Below are positions 6,020 to 6,417 of a stretch of 6,417 bases of DNA, piece by piece. The stretch lies in assembly GCA_030613225.1 (NCBI GenBank), contig JAUWMJ010000190.1, forward strand, positions 1 to 6,417. The letters are read 5' to 3'. The first letter of the stretch is position 1. Each line of letters begins with the position of its first letter. The notes below the pieces were generated by a model. The model was not told where the DNA came from, did not search any database, and worked only from the letters and a program-made list of their open reading frames with translations. The DNA is from Desulfobacterales bacterium (GTDB taxonomy: Bacteria > Desulfobacterota > Desulfobacteria > Desulfobacterales > JAUWMJ01). The position numbers and the translations under genes were made by a program.

Positions 6020-6417
6020 TTAACTTTTTTCAAATTCCTCATGATCAAATACATATCCAACCGACCTCAAGCTCTTAAAAAAGACGGGTTTCTTTGGATT
6101 ATCTTCAAAATATTTCCGAAAGCGTACAATAAAATTATCAACAGTTCTGGTCGTTGTTTTTCCTGTATAGCCCCATCCTATTTCCAGGAGCTTGTCTCGC
6201 GAGAGAGGTTTTCCACGATTGGCGATAAAGAGCTTCAGCAGTTTGGCTTCCTGCTCTGTCAGGCTGATCTTCCCGCATTTGCAATCTGCAACTGATGTAA
6301 CAAAATCTATGTGATTTCCGCCGAACGAGTATGTCTGCGACAATAAAGAAACGTCCGCTTCACTGTTGTACATGTCCACCCTGGTTAAAAGACGTTCCAC
6401 TCGAAGCAGAAACTCCT
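6020..6417 (-). CDS. OmpR/PhoB-family response regulator, C-terminal part (5'-truncated)
   Basis: Transcription regulator of a two-component system; the window holds its DNA-binding half. The frame is open to the window edge. The GTG at 6398-6400 is not the start, because the codons before it read FLLRVERLLTRV, the usual last helix of a receiver domain (compare ...ELLLRIEALLRR). After a linker of about 35 residues comes a winged-helix effector domain: SLTEQEAKLLKLFIANRGK, LSRDKLLEIGWGY, the recognition-helix region TTRTVDNFIVRFRKYFE, and the wing FFKSLRSVGYVF. The gene ends shortly after at TAA (6020-6022). The phospho-acceptor Asp and most of the receiver domain lie outside the window. Two cysteines in a C-K-C pattern (codons 6281-6283 and 6275-6277) sit just before the effector domain, which is unusual. 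The gene converges on the efflux operon; it may or may not regulate it, and its partner kinase is not visible. Confidence 0.93.
   Translation of the reverse strand, partial: EFLLRVERLLTRVDMYNSEADVSLLSQTYSFGGNHIDFVTSVADCKCGKISLTEQEAKLLKLFIANRGKPLSRDKLLEIGWGYTGKTTTRTVDNFIVRFRKYFEDNPKKPVFFKSLRSVGYVFDHEEFEKS

Noticed and set aside
6398..6400. GTG as the start of a small stand-alone DNA-binding protein on the - strand
   Set aside because: The codons upstream continue the last helix of a receiver domain (FLLRVERLL), so this is an internal valine of a full response regulator.

Overview
The window carries a tripartite RND efflux operon on the + strand and the 3' end of a response regulator gene on the - strand, facing it. 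The protein sequences and the moderate, slightly AT-rich composition suggest a Gram-negative bacterium. The pump subtype (a long TM11-TM12 loop ending in QWW) and the regulator subtype remind me of Desulfobacterota (Desulfobacterales-like) proteins, but that placement is from memory and is not proven by the sequence.

Layout: 1-1235 is a TolC-type outer-membrane channel gene, cut at its 5' end by the window edge. 1236-1293 is a short junction that is unusually rich in signals. 1294-2451 is the membrane-fusion (adaptor) protein. 2448-5744 is the inner-membrane RND pump, overlapping the adaptor gene by four bases (ATGA). 5745-6019 has no convincing gene but holds an array of 9-10 bp tandem repeats and a 16-bp inverted repeat. 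6020-6417 (- strand) is the C-terminal DNA-binding half of an OmpR/PhoB-family response regulator, whose 5' end lies outside the window.

The three efflux genes would form one export machine. The pump takes substrate from the inner membrane or periplasm using the proton gradient, the adaptor bridges the periplasm, and the TolC-like channel opens the outer membrane. The substrate cannot be read from the sequence; the CusA/CzcA-type metal-exporter signature is not seen in TM4. The regulator converges on the operon and could control it, but position is the only evidence.

The most interesting signal is at the channel-adaptor junction. A strong AGGAGG lies 53 nt upstream of the adaptor ATG, too far to act directly. 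A perfect 10-bp inverted repeat begins on the next base, and folding it would place AGGAGG 10 nt from the ATG. The loop also holds the start of a 9-codon ORF with its own Shine-Dalgarno sequence, which ends 2 nt before the adaptor ATG. This looks like a split, structure-dependent ribosome-binding site and/or a translational-coupling leader. The second signal is the repeat-bearing fold-back segment between the convergent genes, possibly a small non-autonomous dispersed element.
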